From contig NZ_CP062182.1 in the NCBI RefSeq assembly GCF_022700675.1, forward strand, positions 1,488,001 to 1,552,000: a stretch of 64,000 bases of DNA, written 5' to 3'. Positions within the stretch are counted from its first letter, which is position 1. Each line of letters opens with the position of its first letter. Both the position numbers and the translations under genes were made by a program. The notes beneath the pieces are model-generated. The model was not told the DNA's origin and made no database searches. It saw nothing but the letters and a program-made list of their open reading frames with translations. Source of the stretch: Acinetobacter sp. ASP199. GTDB lineage: Bacteria; Pseudomonadota; Gammaproteobacteria; Pseudomonadales; Moraxellaceae. Positions 1-10,099 of the stretch are shown piece after piece.

Positions 1-81
1 AGGCAGCTTTACCGCAGGCTCTTGCTTTCAAATCACACTGCACTGTAGATCATCCGGCAACAAAACGATGGTCATGGATTT

Positions 82-2118
82 ATGCAAAAGAAAAACGAAG
101 AGGTGCAAGATAGTCTGAATAAAGTGGTCTTTTATTTTTCGGCAACGCTTATTCTGCTGTTTTCTATCATCACCATTTTATTTAATGAACAAGCCAATCA
201 AGTCATTATCAATATCTTAAACTGGGTCAGTCGTACCTTTAGCTGGTATTATCTGCTGGCGGCAACGCTGTATCTGGTTTTTATCGTCTTTATCGCCTGT
301 TCCCGTTATGGCGAGATTAAACTCGGCCCTAAACATTCCAAACCAGAATTTAGCCTGCTGAGTTGGTCGGCGATGCTATTTTCTGCCGGGATCGGGATTG
401 ACCTGATGTTTTTCTCGGTGGCGGAACCGCTTTCGCACTATATGAATCCACCCGTAGGCGAAGGCGAAACTTTTGAAGCTGCGCGCCAGTCCATGGTGTG
501 GACCCTGTTTCACTATGGTTTAACCGGCTGGAGTATGTATGCACTGATTGGGGTCGCGCTAGGTTATTTCAGCTATCGCTACAATTTACCGCTCACCATT
601 CGGTCAGCACTCTATCCGATCTTTGGAAAAAGAATTAATGGTCCGATCGGCCATACGGTTGATACAGCTGCGGTACTCGGCACGATTTTCGGGATTGCCA
701 CCACCTGCGGGATTGGCGTTGTGCAATTAAATTATGGCCTACATGTGTTGTTTGATTTACCGGAAAATATCTGGATTCAAACTGCACTCATCGCTGTTGC
801 TGTGATTATTACTATTATTTCAGTCACTGCCGGTGTCAATAAAGGCATCCGGTTCCTGTCTGAAATTAATATCTATGTATCAATTGGGCTGCTGCTATTC
901 ATTCTGTTTGTAGGCAATACCGAGTTTTTATTAGCCGCCTTGATTCAGAATTTTGGTGACTATATCAGCCAGTTCCCGAAGCTTTCTTTAACCAGTTTTC
1001 CTTTTGAACAACCCAAAGAATGGATGAATAGCTGGACCCTGTTCTTCTGGGCATGGTGGATCGCCTGGTCGCCTTTTGTTGGTCTGTTCTTGGCCCGTAT
1101 TTCCCGTGGTCGTACCATTCGCGAATTTGTCACCGGGACTTTGGTTATTCCTCTGTTATTTACCCTGACCTGGTTGTCTATTTTCGGTAACAGTGCTTTA
1201 TACAGCGTGATTTTTGATGGTAATACTCAACTTGCTACGACAGTTTTAGAAAATCCGGCACATGGTTTTTATGATTTGCTGGCGCAGTATCCAGGCTTTA
1301 CCTTTACTGCAGGTGTCGCCACTATTACCGGCTTGCTGTTCTATGTGACCTCAGCGGATTCAGGGGCATTGGTATTGGGAAATTTCACGACTAAATTCAC
1401 TGATATTGAGCATGATTCACCGCGCTGGCTCAGTGTGTTCTGGGCCATTTCCATCGGTTTACTTACTTTGGCAATGCTCATGGCGAATGGCGTAACAGCC
1501 TTACAGAACACCACGATTATTATGGGTCTGCCCTTTAGTTTCGTCATTTTCTTTGTGATGGCGGGACTCTATAAGTCCTTGCGTCTGGAAGATTTTCGTC
1601 AGGCCAGTACCAGCCTGAATGCGGCACCTGTGGTCGGTAATGTGGATATCTTGAACTGGAAGAAGCGTCTGAGCCGGGTCATGCTGCATCCAAGCCTGTC
1701 CCAGACGCGGACCATGCTGGATAATGTTTGCAAACCAGCCATTGAGGCCGTTGCAACCGAGTTAATTGACAAAGGTATTCAAGTCAATATTCAGGAAAAA
1801 TCGCTTGAGGAAGAACCTGAACTGTATCACCTGGATCTGACCATTCAGCTCGATGAAGAAGAAAACTTTGTTTATGAAATATGGCCGGTACGCTATGACA
1901 CGCCAAATTTCAGTTCACGTGGTAAACGAACCAAACGTTATTACTATCGTCTGGAAAGTTATCTGTTTGAAGGCTCTCAGGGCAATGATCTGGTCGGTTA
2001 TAGCAAGGAACAGGTGATCAATGACATTCTGGATAAATATGAACGCCATATGATGTATCTGCACATTAACCGGATCAGCCCAGGTAAACGTCCGCTGTTT
2101 CCGGATCGTAAAATCTAG
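82..2118 (+). CDS. betT: BCCT family transporter, BetT-like (choline/betaine uptake)
   Basis: A 678-residue protein of the betaine/carnitine/choline transporter family. Residues ~15-510 form the twelve-helix core, with the Trp-rich family segment WTLFFWAWWIAWSPFVG near residue 315 followed by the conserved FLARISRGRTIREF. A hydrophilic C-terminal domain of ~160 residues (from ~520) is typical of long BetT-type carriers (E. coli BetT is about 677 residues), where it senses osmolarity. Expected role: Na+- or H+-coupled uptake of choline or betaine across the inner membrane. The start at 82 lacks a strong ribosome-binding site and little upstream sequence is visible, so the N-terminus is provisional. 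No bet oxidation genes adjoin it inside the window, so choline specificity is inferred from length and architecture only. Confidence 0.85.
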   Translation: MQKKNEEVQDSLNKVVFYFSATLILLFSIITILFNEQANQVIINILNWVSRTFSWYYLLAATLYLVFIVFIACSRYGEIKLGPKHSKPEFSLLSWSAMLFSAGIGIDLMFFSVAEPLSHYMNPPVGEGETFEAARQSMVWTLFHYGLTGWSMYALIGVALGYFSYRYNLPLTIRSALYPIFGKRINGPIGHTVDTAAVLGTIFGIATTCGIGVVQLNYGLHVLFDLPENIWIQTALIAVAVIITIISVTAGVNKGIRFLSEINIYVSIGLLLFILFVGNTEFLLAALIQNFGDYISQFPKLSLTSFPFEQPKEWMNSWTLFFWAWWIAWSPFVGLFLARISRGRTIREFVTGTLVIPLLFTLTWLSIFGNSALYSVIFDGNTQLATTVLENPAHGFYDLLAQYPGFTFTAGVATITGLLFYVTSADSGALVLGNFTTKFTDIEHDSPRWLSVFWAISIGLLTLAMLMANGVTALQNTTIIMGLPFSFVIFFVMAGLYKSLRLEDFRQASTSLNAAPVVGNVDILNWKKRLSRVMLHPSLSQTRTMLDNVCKPAIEAVATELIDKGIQVNIQEKSLEEEPELYHLDLTIQLDEEENFVYEIWPVRYDTPNFSSRGKRTKRYYYRLESYLFEGSQGNDLVGYSKEQVINDILDKYERHMMYLHINRISPGKRPLFPDRKI

Positions 2119-2143
2119 GATCTCTCAACTACGGAAGGACTGA

Positions 2144-2755
2144 ATGATGTCAGAAAGTTTGAATGCCTTTGCCCTGTTTTTCTCCCTGCTCAATCCCTTT
2201 CTGATGAGTATTTACATGCTCGGAATTATCCGTAATTCCGATGCAAAAGTCTTCAATATGGCATTGATTCAGGGCAGTCTGATCAGCTTTATTGTGTTCA
2301 TCATTTTTGCAAAAACCGGTGAAGCCTTCTTTAATGAAGTCTTGCATGTACGGTTTGAGTCCTTCCAGATTTTTGGCGGTATTATCTTTCTGGTGATTGG
2401 CTATCGTTATGTCTTTGAAGGTGCAGATACCATTGGTGTGATGCGTGGAGCACCCAGTCATCTGGCAGGCACGATTGCCATGCCGTTTATGATCGGTCCG
2501 GGCACCATTTCGGCATCTGTAATCACCGGTATACAGCTCAGTTTAATGCAAACCATTCTGGTGATTTTCTCGACCCTGTTTCTGACCTGTAGCCTGTTAA
2601 TTCTAATGAAATATTTACATGATCATTTACAGCATAAATACTCCAACTACATCGATTTATATGTCGATATTGTCGGTCGTGTTGCTGCACTGCTGATTGG
2701 GACGATTGCGATTGATATGATTGTCACGGGCGTCAGTGGCATCATGCAGGGTTAA
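2144..2755 (+). CDS. MarC family integral membrane protein
   Basis: A 203-residue, six-helix hydrophobic protein matching the MarC/UPF0056 family in length and pattern, including the conserved segment AGTIAMPFMIGPGTIS around residues 105-120. The function of the family is unsettled; an early link to multiple antibiotic resistance was not upheld. It starts 25 bp after the BCCT gene behind GGAAGGA, so the two are probably co-transcribed. A second ATG follows immediately (MM) and either could be used. Confidence 0.85.
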   Translation: MMSESLNAFALFFSLLNPFLMSIYMLGIIRNSDAKVFNMALIQGSLISFIVFIIFAKTGEAFFNEVLHVRFESFQIFGGIIFLVIGYRYVFEGADTIGVMRGAPSHLAGTIAMPFMIGPGTISASVITGIQLSLMQTILVIFSTLFLTCSLLILMKYLHDHLQHKYSNYIDLYVDIVGRVAALLIGTIAIDMIVTGVSGIMQG

Positions 2756-2763
2756 TTCAATTA

Positions 2764-2967
2764 TTATAAAAGCCGTCTTAACTGCTTGTTGCGCGTCACC
2801 AGCCCTAAGACTTTTCGGCGGGCCATAATATCTTCTTGACTGCATTTCAGCATTTCACTGAGTTGTTCAATAGGTAAATTATTATTTTCAATCAGTATAA
2901 TGTCCTGCTCACGTGTCCAGTGAGCCGTGAGCAATTTAGCGGTTAATTTCTTGGTATTTACTCTCAT
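2764..2967 (-). CDS. Small Myb/SANT-like helix-turn-helix protein
   Basis: A 67-residue basic protein. Residues ~17-57 (WTREQDIILIENNNLPIEQL onward to RRKVLGL) follow the W...ED...L...LA..L..S...V..R...LGL pattern of short SANT/Myb-like DNA-binding domains. It lies convergent to marC with an 8-bp gap. The ribosome-binding site is weak. I regard it as a likely real small gene because of the domain pattern; its target and role are unknown. Confidence 0.55.
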   Translation of the reverse strand: MRVNTKKLTAKLLTAHWTREQDIILIENNNLPIEQLSEMLKCSQEDIMARRKVLGLVTRNKQLRRLL

Positions 2968-3057
2968 TCATTTCAACGCATCATCAAACAATTGATTTCA
3001 GTTTAAAACACTATAAATCATATGCTGTTGAAGTCTGGTAAATCCATGTTTATCAAG

Positions 3058-4071
3058 TTATAGCACCCTTTTCACTGTGCTCAAGGCGTCTTTGGGTTGA
3101 CTCACTGGACTTTGACTGGTGACGCTGGTTTGCACATTCGATTTGAGTACATAATGGAGCTTACCTTCTGCATCCTTGGTGATCGACTCAATATCAATAT
3201 TACGTACCAGTTGACCATTAATCAGTAACCTCGTATTCGGATCTTGTTTGATTTCAATCAGATTTTTAGAGCTCAACTGTTCCGTAGTGCTTTTATCATA
3301 AAGCGCCATCGGGCTATCCAGATTTTCTTCGGCATATTTTAAACGCTGCTTTAAAGATGGATGCCGTTGCATAAATGCAGGTAATTTGCTTTGTATCGGG
3401 TATTCTTTCAGAAAAGTCGGATAGAACTGAGCGAATACTGCAATTCCCTGTTTAGGGTTATATCCTGCTCTTGCCATAAGTTCGAGTCCCAACAAATCTG
3501 CTTCTTTCTCCATGCGGCGCTGATAGGTACTACCATACCCATCATGTAATATGCCCGTAATCAGTGCTGAAGTTCCTGCTGTTGCCCAGGCAGTTCCAAC
3601 TAAAAGTGGACTTACAATATATTTCCAGCTCTGTGTTTCACGCTGGTGCTCACGAATAACATGTGCCATTTCATGCGCCAGAATGTAAGCCAGCGCTTCA
3701 TCATCCAGCATCGCACGATTTACCATCTTGTAGCTCATAAAAATCATGCCATTAGCCAAGGCACCTGCATTGGATTTGTCTGAATGATAAAGATGAACGC
3801 CCCATTTAATTGTCCGATCTGCTGAAATGTAATGATCCGTATAAGGAATCATCCTATTCATAATTTTCGCACAACGTATTTCAGCTTCACTTAAATATTG
3901 TTTTTCGCTAAGTCCTGTTTTTTGGGTAAATTTACGTTTTGCCTGCTCAACGACCTGATCTTGAGATAACAACATGAGTTGTTTACGGTCAGCTCCGTGT
4001 CCCATATGAGTGGTATTGATACAACCCGTTAGAACCCCAACAGCAATGAGTGCTGAAAATAAATTTTTCAT
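3058..4071 (-). CDS. M48 family metallopeptidase, secreted lipoprotein
   Basis: A 337-residue predicted lipoprotein. The N-terminus has a short hydrophobic signal ending in a lipobox (VLTGC, Cys16). The zinc protease motif HEMAH sits in ILAHEMAHVIREH (~residues 139-151), followed by KEADLLGLELMARAGY, which supplies the third zinc ligand (ExxxD), as in periplasmic BepA/LoiP-type M48 peptidases. Such proteins take part in outer-membrane protein quality control. It has no tight neighbours and its own 400-bp upstream region. The C-terminal 60 residues after the protease domain are not recognised. Confidence 0.85.
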   Translation of the reverse strand: MKNLFSALIAVGVLTGCINTTHMGHGADRKQLMLLSQDQVVEQAKRKFTQKTGLSEKQYLSEAEIRCAKIMNRMIPYTDHYISADRTIKWGVHLYHSDKSNAGALANGMIFMSYKMVNRAMLDDEALAYILAHEMAHVIREHQRETQSWKYIVSPLLVGTAWATAGTSALITGILHDGYGSTYQRRMEKEADLLGLELMARAGYNPKQGIAVFAQFYPTFLKEYPIQSKLPAFMQRHPSLKQRLKYAEENLDSPMALYDKSTTEQLSSKNLIEIKQDPNTRLLINGQLVRNIDIESITKDAEGKLHYVLKSNVQTSVTSQSPVSQPKDALSTVKRVL

Positions 4072-4817
<746 letters not shown>

Positions 4818-4915
4818 GCATCTCTTGTAAGAGTAAACATTTATCTCTACTGAAGTGCTGTTTATCAACCTATATAAATGATATTTCGGTAGTGGATCTC
4901 TAACTAACTTGCAGA

Positions 4916-4947
4916 AAAGCTCATCCATCTCATGATGGATGAGCTTT
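4916..4947. terminator. Bidirectional hairpin terminator after PII gene
   Basis: A 14-bp perfect stem (AAAGCTCATCCATC / GATGGATGAGCTTT) with a 4-base loop lies between the convergent PII gene and the small secreted-protein gene. The A/T ends would give a T-run mainly on the plus strand. Confidence 0.75.
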
Positions 4948-4967
4948 ATTCTGGATAATTTAAATGT

Positions 4968-5171
4968 TTAATTTTGAGTTTTAGCTTCGACAGTTTTGGC
5001 ATGTAGAACTTCGCTATCAGCTACCGTCACTTTCTTTTTCTCACGGTATTCTGCTGCTTTGGCAATATTTTTTTCTGCAAAATGCAAACCACCCTCACCC
5101 GCCATAGTAACGGTCGTGAACATGGAAATACTGCCTAATAATGCGAGAGTAGATATTAGTCTTACTTTCAT
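4968..5171 (-). CDS. Small exported protein of unknown function
   Basis: A 67-residue protein with a clear Sec signal peptide (MKVRLISTLALLGSISMFTT, cleavage probably after VTMA near residue 24) and a short charged mature part rich in Ala, Lys and Glu (~43 residues). The start is well supported by GGAGGG six bases upstream. I do not recognise the family. Size and composition suggest a small periplasmic protein. Confidence 0.65.
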   Translation of the reverse strand: MKVRLISTLALLGSISMFTTVTMAGEGGLHFAEKNIAKAAEYREKKKVTVADSEVLHAKTVEAKTQN

Positions 5172-5364
5172 CGCTTACCCTCCAAATTTGTAACTACTGA
5201 ATTGATTTTATTTGTTTTAGATCAAGCAATTACTGTTCCAATTATTAAATTAGATATATCTTATCCATTACAATCTAACATATTATTTATTAAATAAAGC
5301 AATGCAATATCAATCACATATTTTTACCTATTCTCCCCTTTATAAAACTTAGATGAAAAATAAG

Positions 5365-5397
5365 AAAACCCTAAAGATGACGGATCTTTAGGGTTTT
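5365..5397. terminator. Hairpin terminator downstream of the MFS gene
   Basis: A 14-bp stem AAAACCCTAAAGAT / ATCTTTAGGGTTTT with loop GACGG lies between the small exported-protein gene start and the MFS gene end. It is positioned to terminate the minus-strand MFS transcript. Confidence 0.75.
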
Positions 5398-5442
5398 AAT
5401 TTAGGCACTATTCTGATTCTAAAGCAGGTCTTAATACTATTT

Positions 5443-6684
5443 TTATTTTTGAGTTTTAGGCAAGAAGAAACTTAGTAGACCCAATAATGGCAGGTATGAG
5501 CATAGCTGGAACACCCATGCGATGCTGGTATGATCTGCCACATAACCCAATCCGACTGCTGCAATCCCACTGATACCAAACATCACGCCAAACATCAAAC
5601 CGGCAATCGTACCCACACGGCCTGGTACTGCTTCCTGAGCATAGACGACCATGGCGGAAAATGCTGAAGACAGAATCAGTCCGGCAAAAATTGAAAAGAT
5701 ACAGGTCCAGAATAAATTGGCATACGGCATGAGTAAGGCAAATGGTGCCATACCTAAAAAGGAAAACCAGATCACTGCATTACGGCCAATCCGGTCGCCA
5801 ATGGGTCCACCAAAGAAAGTACCCAGTGCCACGGCGCCTAAAAAGGCAAATAGATAAAGCTGTGCATCTCGGATTGAGATGCCAAATTTATCAATCAGGT
5901 AAAAAGTAAAATAATTACTGATGCTTACGGTATAGGTGAATTTGGCGATCATCAGAATACCAATGACAGCAAGCCCACGGATTAAAGTGATGCCCTGCAG
6001 TTTGTTTGCTGCCGTAGCACCTATCTTTTTCAGCTGTGCCTGACTATTGTTTACAGTCCAACGGCTAACCTTAAACAGTACAAATATGCCAAAAGCAGCA
6101 AACAGCATCAGCCATGCTGAAGATGCCTGTCCATTCGGAATAATAATCAGTGCAGCCAGTAAAGGCCCTACCGCAGAGCCACTATTGCCACCGACCTGAA
6201 AGGCCGATTGTGCAGTACCAAGCTTGCCGCCGGAAGCCATACGTGCCACACGCGATGCTTCCGGATGAAAGGTTGAAGAGCCAATCCCGATAACTGCAGC
6301 GGAAAGCAGCAACATTGCAAAACTCTGTGATAAGGCCAACAGCAGAATCCCAATCAGGGTAAAGCCCATACCGATCGGTAATAGATAAGGTTTTGGATAT
6401 TTGTCAGTATAGAAGCCCACCCAAGGTTGCAATAAAGACGCCGTCAATTGATATACGAGAGAGATTAAGCCGATCTGGCCAAAACTCAGGTCATAATTGG
6501 TTTTCAGTAAAGGATAGATGGCTGGTAAACAGGCTTGAATCAGGTCATTTAAGAAATGTGCAAGGGCAACAGCAAAGACAATGGGTAAAACCATTTTTGA
6601 GGCAGACCGCGTTACTTCGGTCTGTGCAATATCCGTCATATTCATCCATGTAGCATCCGGTAATGGATGAAGATTATACGCCAT
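5443..6684 (-). CDS. MFS transporter, fosmidomycin-resistance (Fsr)-like
   Basis: A 413-residue major facilitator with ~12 hydrophobic segments. The segment AHFLNDLIQACLPAIYPLLK followed by SFGQIGLISLVYQLTASLLQPWVG resembles the first two helices of Fsr, and GFYTDKYPKPYLL is the loop-2 MFS motif. Fsr-type carriers are inner-membrane drug/H+ antiporters. Start choice is uncertain: the first Met (6684) has no good ribosome-binding site, and Met14 or Met16 would remove a poorly conserved N-terminal extension. Substrate unknown. Confidence 0.75.
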   Translation of the reverse strand: MAYNLHPLPDATWMNMTDIAQTEVTRSASKMVLPIVFAVALAHFLNDLIQACLPAIYPLLKTNYDLSFGQIGLISLVYQLTASLLQPWVGFYTDKYPKPYLLPIGMGFTLIGILLLALSQSFAMLLLSAAVIGIGSSTFHPEASRVARMASGGKLGTAQSAFQVGGNSGSAVGPLLAALIIIPNGQASSAWLMLFAAFGIFVLFKVSRWTVNNSQAQLKKIGATAANKLQGITLIRGLAVIGILMIAKFTYTVSISNYFTFYLIDKFGISIRDAQLYLFAFLGAVALGTFFGGPIGDRIGRNAVIWFSFLGMAPFALLMPYANLFWTCIFSIFAGLILSSAFSAMVVYAQEAVPGRVGTIAGLMFGVMFGISGIAAVGLGYVADHTSIAWVFQLCSYLPLLGLLSFFLPKTQK

Positions 6685-6738
6685 GCCAAATTACTTGAAA
6701 TTTATTTTATTTTCTATTTTTTAATCTTCTTAAATAAA

Positions 6739-7386
6739 CTATTTCGGCAAATTACTCAGCTGCTGCTCCTGTAATTCAATGATTTCTGCATCCAGCTGTT
6801 CCAGTTCTTCATGATGATGCGTCACATAAATCATCGGCACTTGTATTTCATCCCGAATTCGGGCAAAAAATGGCAGGATCTGCTGCTTAAGTTTGGTATC
6901 CAGGCCAGTCAATGGTTCATCAAGGAGCAGGAGTTCCGGACTAGATAACAGTGCCCGACCGATAGAAATACGCTGTGCCTCACCGCCTGAGAGTTGCTGA
7001 ATCCGACGCTGCAATAGATGTTCAATTTCCAGCAACTTGGCAATCTCGTTTAAATGAAATTTTTCCTGCGCTAATTTGCCCCATTTTTTAGCGTAAAGCA
7101 GGTTCTGTTCAACATTCATATGTGGAAACAGCATCGCCTGCTGAAACACCAACGCTATTTTGCGCTGATGGATTGGGATGTGAATTTTCTGCTCTGTATC
7201 ATTCAAAATCTGTTTATTTAAATGAATATAGCCAGATTGTGGCTGATAGAGTCCAAGTAGTAATTTAAGAAAAGTAGTTTTGCCTGCTCCAGAAGGTCCA
7301 ACAATTCCCAATACAGAACTCTGCATCTGGACTGCTGCATCTAAACTAAAGTTGTCCTTTTGATAATGAAATTCACACTGCAGCAT
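6739..7386 (-). CDS. modC: Molybdate ABC transporter ATP-binding protein, short form
   Basis: A 215-residue ABC ATPase with Walker A GPSGAGKTT (~residues 31-39), signature LSGGEAQR, Walker B LLLLDEPLTGLD and a switch His in YVTHHHEE. Placement directly after modB (TAATG overlap) and modA identifies it as the molybdate importer ATPase. Canonical ModC is about 350 residues, with a C-terminal molybdate-binding MOP/TOBE domain; this one stops after the nucleotide-binding domain, so that regulatory domain is absent. Confidence 0.9.
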   Translation of the reverse strand: MLQCEFHYQKDNFSLDAAVQMQSSVLGIVGPSGAGKTTFLKLLLGLYQPQSGYIHLNKQILNDTEQKIHIPIHQRKIALVFQQAMLFPHMNVEQNLLYAKKWGKLAQEKFHLNEIAKLLEIEHLLQRRIQQLSGGEAQRISIGRALLSSPELLLLDEPLTGLDTKLKQQILPFFARIRDEIQVPMIYVTHHHEELEQLDAEIIELQEQQLSNLPK

Positions 7387-8072
7387 TAGCGCTCCTGAAT
7401 TTTCTGCTGGTATTTTTGCATAATCCAGTAATTCGCCAATAATGCTGCAAAAGCCAGACCTAGAGACAATAGCACCAGCCGCAAAGCCATCTGTTCACCA
7501 TCAGGTTGCTGGAGTAGCGAATAGATCGCAATCGGAATGGTACGGGTTTCGTCAGGAATATTGCCTACAAAGGTGATGGTGGCACCAAACTCGCCCAAAC
7601 TACGGCTAAAACAGAGAATACTGCCAATTAAAATACCGGGCAAAGCCAGCGGCAGACTGATACTGCAAAAGACTTTATAGGGCTGAACACCCAAAGAATT
7701 TGCTACCTGTTCCAACTGCGGATTAATCATCTGGAAGGACAAACGGATCGGTTGAACCATTAATGGAAAAGCTACAATCATGGCGGCCAGCACTGCACCT
7801 TTCCAGTTAAAAGCCAGCTGAATGCCCCACTGTTGCAACCATTGTCCAATCCAGCCATTGCCACCAAAGACGATTAACAATAAATAACCCAATACCACCG
7901 GTGGCAATACCATCGGCATCTGTAACAGTGCTTCCACTACATATTTTAGTCGAAACTCATAACGTGCCAGAATCCAGGCCAGCAGGATGGCAAAAGGCAA
8001 ACAGATGACAGTGGCAAAACCGGCGACTTTGGCCGACAGATACAGTGCACTGAGTTCCTCCGGTGTCAGCAT
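7386..8072 (-). CDS. modB: Molybdate ABC transporter permease
   Basis: A 228-residue permease with five to six membrane helices and the EAA-type cytoplasmic loop LEQVANSLGVQPYKVFCSISLPLALPG near residues 121-145, which docks to ModC. Length and order (modA-modB-modC) are standard. The stop overlaps the modC start by one base (TAATG), indicating translational coupling. Confidence 0.93.
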   Translation of the reverse strand: MLTPEELSALYLSAKVAGFATVICLPFAILLAWILARYEFRLKYVVEALLQMPMVLPPVVLGYLLLIVFGGNGWIGQWLQQWGIQLAFNWKGAVLAAMIVAFPLMVQPIRLSFQMINPQLEQVANSLGVQPYKVFCSISLPLALPGILIGSILCFSRSLGEFGATITFVGNIPDETRTIPIAIYSLLQQPDGEQMALRLVLLSLGLAFAALLANYWIMQKYQQKIQER

Positions 8073-8084
8073 ACTGGAACCATC

Positions 8085-8837
8085 CTAGAGTTTAAAACCA
8101 TAGTGCTGATAAATATTTTTCGCCTCGGTATGCTGACTCATAAAACGCATTAATTTGACTGCATCGGCATTTTTACTGCCTTGCTGAGTCAGTGCAATTG
8201 GATAGACAATCAGGCTATGCGTATAAGCTGGAAAAATGCCAGTAATTTTCACTTTTTTACTCTGTAGTGCATCGGTTTTATATACAATTCCTGCTGTACA
8301 CTCGCCACGCTCCACAAAAGCCAAGGTAGCACGCACATCATCTGTTCCAACAATGCGTCTTTGTAGACCCTTTAACCAGTTCAGGCTGGTAAGACTCTGC
8401 TTGGCGTATTTTCCAGCCGGTACCGACTCCATTTGTCCGGTACATAAATGCCCCTGAAAGGACTGAGCAAAATTAAATTTTGGGCTTGCCTGAAATTTCT
8501 GCAAAATATTTAGAGGACTGATGAGTACCAGTTGATTAGTTAATAATGGCTTTACTTGAGACCTGGCGATTTTTTGTTTTTTCACCAGATAATTCATCCA
8601 GTCCTGATCAGCAGAGAAGAAAATATCACCTAGTGCTCCTGCCTCAATTTGCCGAGCCAATGCTGACGAAGCACCAAATACTGTTACCACTTTCACTTGA
8701 GGATGCCGTTTTTCATACTGCCGGACAATCTCAGTCACCGCATTGCCCAAGCTAGATGCAGCATAGATGCGAACCGTCCCTGCCTGTAGTGCAGACGAGA
8801 TCAAAAATGTACTGATTAAAATAGCAGTCTTTTTCAC
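8085..8837 (-). CDS. modA: Periplasmic molybdate-binding protein
   Basis: A 250-residue solute-binding protein with a signal peptide (cleavage probably after LQA near residue 19). The mature start TVRIYAASSLGNAVTEI contains the conserved AASSL oxyanion-contact segment, and the later FGASSALARQIEAGA and GTDDVRATLAFVERGE segments are typical of ModA. It captures molybdate (or tungstate) for ModBC. It sits 14 bases after moeA inside the same minus-strand operon, so uptake and cofactor synthesis are co-expressed. Confidence 0.93.
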   Translation of the reverse strand: MKKTAILISTFLISSALQAGTVRIYAASSLGNAVTEIVRQYEKRHPQVKVVTVFGASSALARQIEAGALGDIFFSADQDWMNYLVKKQKIARSQVKPLLTNQLVLISPLNILQKFQASPKFNFAQSFQGHLCTGQMESVPAGKYAKQSLTSLNWLKGLQRRIVGTDDVRATLAFVERGECTAGIVYKTDALQSKKVKITGIFPAYTHSLIVYPIALTQQGSKNADAVKLMRFMSQHTEAKNIYQHYGFKL

Positions 8838-8851
8838 CTGTCATAGCTTCC

Positions 8852-10099
8852 TTATATAAACAGGCCTTGCAGGATCTGACCTGTCCGAATCGCTTGTGCG
8901 GCAGGCACCCGGACAATACAGTTGGCCTGCATTAAGTTACTCAACATGTGCGATTGCTGTTTTGGCAAACTGGAAATCTTCAGCACTCCCGATTCAAAGC
9001 TTGCTACCATACGCAAAAAACGTTCCCGGCTATCCGCTGTCAGGTCATGACTCATTACGGCACTAAACCATTGCGGTAACTGCTTTTGACCTTGTAATGC
9101 ATTGATTAAGGTGGATACATAGATCTGCATGCCCATATAGACCGCACCCGGATTACCCGGTAAGCCGAGTAAATAACATGGACTTTGATCGGGTCGATCA
9201 GATTTGGCGAAGAACATTGGCTTTCCGGGTTTTTGTTTAACTTTCCAGAATAACTGTTCGAACCCAAGTTTCAGTGCTACCGGGCGGACAAAGTCATAAT
9301 CTCCTACCGATACACCACCGGTGGTCAGGATCAGATCATATTGATTTCGGAGTTGTTCAAATAAATCGCTCACTGCCTGTTCCGTATCGGCAACATGCAT
9401 GATCTCAACCTGCTGGTTTCTGGACTGAAACAAGGCTTGAATTAAAGGAGTATTAGCGTCAAAGATTTTGCCTGAATCCAGATCTTCTACTGTTTCAGCG
9501 ACTTCATCTCCAGTAATGACAACGGCAATTTTGGGATAGCGATATACTGGTATTTCCCGGATACCGGCCATGCTCAAGGCTGCAATTGTCCCGATACTGA
9601 GCTGCTGACCCTGAGCAGCCAAGCATTGGCCCATGCTAATTTCTTCACCTGCGTGACGAATATCAGCATCCAGCACTAAGGCTTGAGTTAAGATAATGGT
9701 CGAGTCCTTAAGCTGTACAATTTCCTGTCGTGCTACCGTTGTGGTCTGCAACGGAATTTTCGCGCCAGTAAAGATGCGTACTGCCTGCCCCGGCTCAAGT
9801 AACACATCAGCTCCCTGTCCAGCACGAACTTCACCAATCAGCTCAAAACTGCTTTCTGCTGGCCTGTCGGCATCCATACAGATGGCATAACCGTCTACAG
9901 CACTTTGTGAAAATATCGGCAGCTGAATTTCTGAATAAATATCTGCGGCTACAAAACGGTTCAGTGCCTGACTTAAGAGCAATGTTTCAGTGCCTAGGTG
10001 ATCAGTATGCTCTAGAACCATTTGCAGAGCTTGATCGACAGAAATTAGTCCCGGTTCACTGCCACAGGTGGAATGTGCTGTCCTTACAGCATGATTCAT
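8852..10099 (-). CDS. moeA: Molybdopterin molybdenumtransferase MoeA
   Basis: A 415-residue protein of standard MoeA length. It inserts molybdate into adenylylated molybdopterin. The N-terminal region contains SQSAVDGYAI, the central MogA-like fold shows ILTTGGVSVGDYDFV, and PGKPMFFA with LLGLPGNPGAVYMGM marks the catalytic C-terminal part. The start codon overlaps the moaCB stop by four bases (ATGA). Confidence 0.93.
   Translation of the reverse strand: MNHAVRTAHSTCGSEPGLISVDQALQMVLEHTDHLGTETLLLSQALNRFVAADIYSEIQLPIFSQSAVDGYAICMDADRPAESSFELIGEVRAGQGADVLLEPGQAVRIFTGAKIPLQTTTVARQEIVQLKDSTIILTQALVLDADIRHAGEEISMGQCLAAQGQQLSIGTIAALSMAGIREIPVYRYPKIAVVITGDEVAETVEDLDSGKIFDANTPLIQALFQSRNQQVEIMHVADTEQAVSDLFEQLRNQYDLILTTGGVSVGDYDFVRPVALKLGFEQLFWKVKQKPGKPMFFAKSDRPDQSPCYLLGLPGNPGAVYMGMQIYVSTLINALQGQKQLPQWFSAVMSHDLTADSRERFLRMVASFESGVLKISSLPKQQSHMLSNLMQANCIVRVPAAQAIRTGQILQGLFI

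Noticed and set aside
2150..2461. Minus-strand open frame inside marC
   Set aside because: Opposite-strand shadow of a well-supported membrane protein gene, with low-complexity composition and no ribosome-binding site.
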